Assembly (NCBI GenBank): GCA_964244725.1
Contig: CAXTJQ010000011.1
Span: forward strand, 82,756 to 146,755
Source: Kumtagia sp964244725
GTDB taxonomy: Bacteria > Pseudomonadota > Alphaproteobacteria > Rhizobiales > Rhizobiaceae
DNA length: 64,000 nt
Direction: 5' to 3'
The position numbers were made by a program, and so were the translations under genes. The first letter of the stretch is position 1; every line of letters starts with the position of its first letter. The notes below the pieces were generated by a model. It saw nothing but the letters and a program-made list of their open reading frames with translations. It ran no database searches and was not told the origin of the DNA. This document shows, one piece after another, positions 62,509 through 64,000 of the stretch.

Positions 62509-62967
62509 TCAGGCCAGGGCCGCCCGCAACCGGTCGAGGAAAGCCGCCTGCGCCGGAATCATTTTTTCACGCGCGGCGTCGAGCGTGAACCATTGCGCGC
62601 GGTCGACTTCCGGAAAGCTGCCGATCCGTTTGCTGCCCGGCGGCCACTCCATCTCGAAGCTGTTGCTCCGCAGGCGCGTCACGTCGAAATCGCCCCTGGC
62701 GGCGAAGCCGGTGACGATCTTGCCTGCCTTCTGCCTGACCTCGCCGAGTCCGATCAGCGCGCCCTGCAGGATCAGACCGGTCTCCTCGGCGAATTCGCGC
62801 CGCGCGGCGACCTCCGCCATTTCGCCAGCTTCGTACTCGCCCTTGGGGATCGACCAGGCGCCGAGGTCGCGCGTCTTCCAGAACGGTCCGCCCGGATGGA
62901 CGAGCAGCGCCATCAGGTCCGGACCCGCGCGCTTGTAGAGCAGAATGCCCGCGCTGCGTTTTTCCAT
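62509..62967 (-). CDS. NUDIX hydrolase
   Basis: A 152-residue hydrolase of nucleoside diphosphate derivatives. The Nudix box is complete: GEYEAGEMAEVAARREFAEETGL (GX5EX7REUXEEXGU) in two parts at about 43-65. The N-terminus KRSAGILLYKR and DLGAWSIPKG fit the MutT/diadenosine-polyphosphatase-like group. Start at 62967 follows AGGGA. Substrate unknown. Confidence 0.93.
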   Translation of the reverse strand: MEKRSAGILLYKRAGPDLMALLVHPGGPFWKTRDLGAWSIPKGEYEAGEMAEVAARREFAEETGLILQGALIGLGEVRQKAGKIVTGFAARGDFDVTRLRSNSFEMEWPPGSKRIGSFPEVDRAQWFTLDAAREKMIPAQAAFLDRLRAALA

Positions 62968-62990
62968 TTCAATCCCTGCCAAAACTCAAG

Positions 62991-63018
62991 AAAAAACCCG
63001 CCGGATCGCTCCGGCGGG
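62991..63018 (-). terminator. rpsA: Rho-independent terminator of rpsA
   Basis: On the minus strand CCCGCCGGA-GCGA-TCCGGCGGG (perfect 9-bp stem, 4-nt loop) followed by TTTTTT, 28 bp after the rpsA stop. It separates rpsA from the NUDIX gene. Confidence 0.92.
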
Positions 63019-63046
63019 ATTCATTCGTTCAACCGTCATACCGGGA

Positions 63047-64000
63047 TCAGTTGCGGTTCTTCAGCGCCGCGCCAAGGATGTCGCCGAGCGACGCGCCGGA
63101 GTCGGTCGAGCCGTACTGCGCAACGGCTTCCTTCTCCTCGGCGATTTCCAGCGCCTTGATCGACACCTGCAGCTTCTTGGTCTTCTTGTCGAAGGCGATC
63201 ACGCGGGCGTCGACCTTCTGGCCGACCGTAAAACGCTCCGGCCGCTGTTCGTCGCGGTCGACCGACAGGTCGGAGCGCTTGATGAACGACTCCAGGCCGC
63301 TTTCAACCAGCCGCACTTCCAGGCCGCCGTCCTTGATGCCGGTGACTTCGCAGGTGACGACCGCGTTCTTGCGCACGTCGCCGGCCGCCGGCGCAGCCTC
63401 GCTGCCGCCGGACGCGGCGGTGCGCTGCAGCTGCTTGACGCCAAGCGAAATGCGCTCCTTGTCGACATCGACGTCGAGCACCTGCGCCTTGACCATGTCG
63501 CCGCGGTTATACTCCTCGATGACCTGCTCGCCCGGACGGTTCCAGTCGAGGTCCGACAGGTGGACCATGCCGTCGACATCGCCGTCGAGGCCGATGAACA
63601 GGCCGAACTCGGTCTTGTTCTTGACCTCGCCCTCGACCTGCGCGCCGACCGGATGGGTGCGTGCAAAGGCTTCCCAGGGGTTTTCCAGCGTCTGCTTGAG
63701 GCCGAGCGAGATGCGGCGCTTGGCCGGATCGACTTCGAGCACCACCACGTCGACCGCCTGCGTGGTCGACAGGATTTTCCCGGGATGCACGTTCTTCTTG
63801 GTCCACGACATTTCGGAGACGTGGATGAGCCCCTCGATACCCGGCTCCAGCTCGACGAAGGCGCCGTAGTCGGTGATGTTCGTGACCGTGCCGGAGATCT
63901 TCTTGCCGATCGGGAATTTCGCGCCGATCTCGGACCACGGATCGCTCTCGAGCTGCTTCATGCCGAGCGAGATGCGGTGCGTTTCCTGGTTGATGCGGAT
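63047..64000 (-). CDS. rpsA: 30S ribosomal protein S1 (C-terminal 317 residues; 5' part outside window)
   Basis: RNA-binding ribosomal protein needed for translation initiation on most mRNAs. Three complete S1 (OB-fold) repeats are visible: GKKISGTVTNITDYGAFVEL, GAQVEGEVKNKTEFGLFIGL and a divergent third repeat NAVVTCEVTGIKDGGLEVRL, preceded by the tail of an earlier repeat that runs off the window. Ends with the SLGDILGAALKNRN motif. Downstream terminator present. Confidence 0.97.
   Translation of the reverse strand: MRINQETHRISLGMKQLESDPWSEIGAKFPIGKKISGTVTNITDYGAFVELEPGIEGLIHVSEMSWTKKNVHPGKILSTTQAVDVVVLEVDPAKRRISLGLKQTLENPWEAFARTHPVGAQVEGEVKNKTEFGLFIGLDGDVDGMVHLSDLDWNRPGEQVIEEYNRGDMVKAQVLDVDVDKERISLGVKQLQRTAASGGSEAAPAAGDVRKNAVVTCEVTGIKDGGLEVRLVESGLESFIKRSDLSVDRDEQRPERFTVGQKVDARVIAFDKKTKKLQVSIKALEIAEEKEAVAQYGSTDSGASLGDILGAALKNRN

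Noticed and set aside
1..64000. CRISPR arrays, prophage or integrase genes, tRNA/rRNA genes, riboswitches
   Set aside because: Looked for on both strands by reading; no regularly spaced repeats, phage genes or conserved RNA cores were found.

Overview
The window is GC-rich, gene-dense chromosomal DNA of an alphaproteobacterium, most likely of the order Hyphomicrobiales (Rhizobiales). This rests on the gene content and neighbourhoods: dapD beside a pyrimidine 5'-nucleotidase, an NDUFA9-like protein beside uppP/GST/queG, glk/ABC exporter/dapB/gpmA, a Kdo-type capsule locus, DUF6894, EcfG-type promoters and an alpha-r14-type sRNA. No tRNA, rRNA, CRISPR array, integrase or intact insertion sequence was seen. 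Genus cannot be fixed by reading alone.

Layout. 1-2.1 kb (-): 3'-truncated GMC oxidoreductase coupled to a tiny Tat-signal protein, then an EamA transporter. 2.3-6.4 kb: nucleotidase, LOG-family protein, dapD, DUF805 and a two-TM protein. 6.6-8.9 kb (-): a macrolide-type glycosyltransferase preceded by a coupled mini-ORF, then a PAP2 phosphatase. 9.0-21.7 kb: housekeeping genes (phoX behind a Pho box, NDUFA9-like, uppP, GST, queG, YeeZ-like, mepA, glk, MsbA-like exporter, dapB, gpmA). 21.9-24.3 kb: soluble PAS hybrid kinase. 24.5-31.3 kb: pentitol (probably ribitol) locus with AraC regulator, complete ABC importer, SDR dehydrogenase and FGGY kinase. 31.3-35.0 kb: a desulfurase-like class V PLP enzyme without the catalytic Cys loop, a polar amino-acid ABC permease and binding protein, and a divergent GntR regulator with operator-like repeats. 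35.2-37.2 kb: small unknown proteins and a Crp/Fnr regulator. 37.3-44.1 kb: Zn alcohol dehydrogenase, two paralogous SDRs and a periplasmic PaoABC-type molybdenum aldehyde oxidoreductase. 44.2-47.1 kb: a decayed RHS-repeat gene broken by a palindromic insertion. 47.3-48.7 kb: a second small paralogue, an SMR-like protein and an SDR. 48.7-52.6 kb (-): kaiC and hybrid kinase operon without kaiB, behind an EcfG promoter. 52.76-52.87 kb (+): an sRNA with three anti-Shine-Dalgarno loops. 52.9-62.3 kb (-): capsule/Kdo cluster (kdsA, kdsB, unknown protein, KpsE-like, KpsT, second KpsE-like, two glycosyltransferases) with no kpsM. 62.5-64 kb (-): NUDIX hydrolase and the 3' part of rpsA with its terminator.

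How the parts work together. The ribitol, capsule and PaoABC modules are self-contained functional sets. Three promoters matching the general-stress sigma factor EcfG (one perfect, in front of kaiC; two diverging between an SDR and paoA) suggest that the Kai-type ATPase and aldehyde detoxification genes belong to the general stress response. The most notable items are the triple anti-SD-loop sRNA, the kaiB-less stress-linked kaiC/kinase pair, and the RHS remnant carrying a double palindrome.
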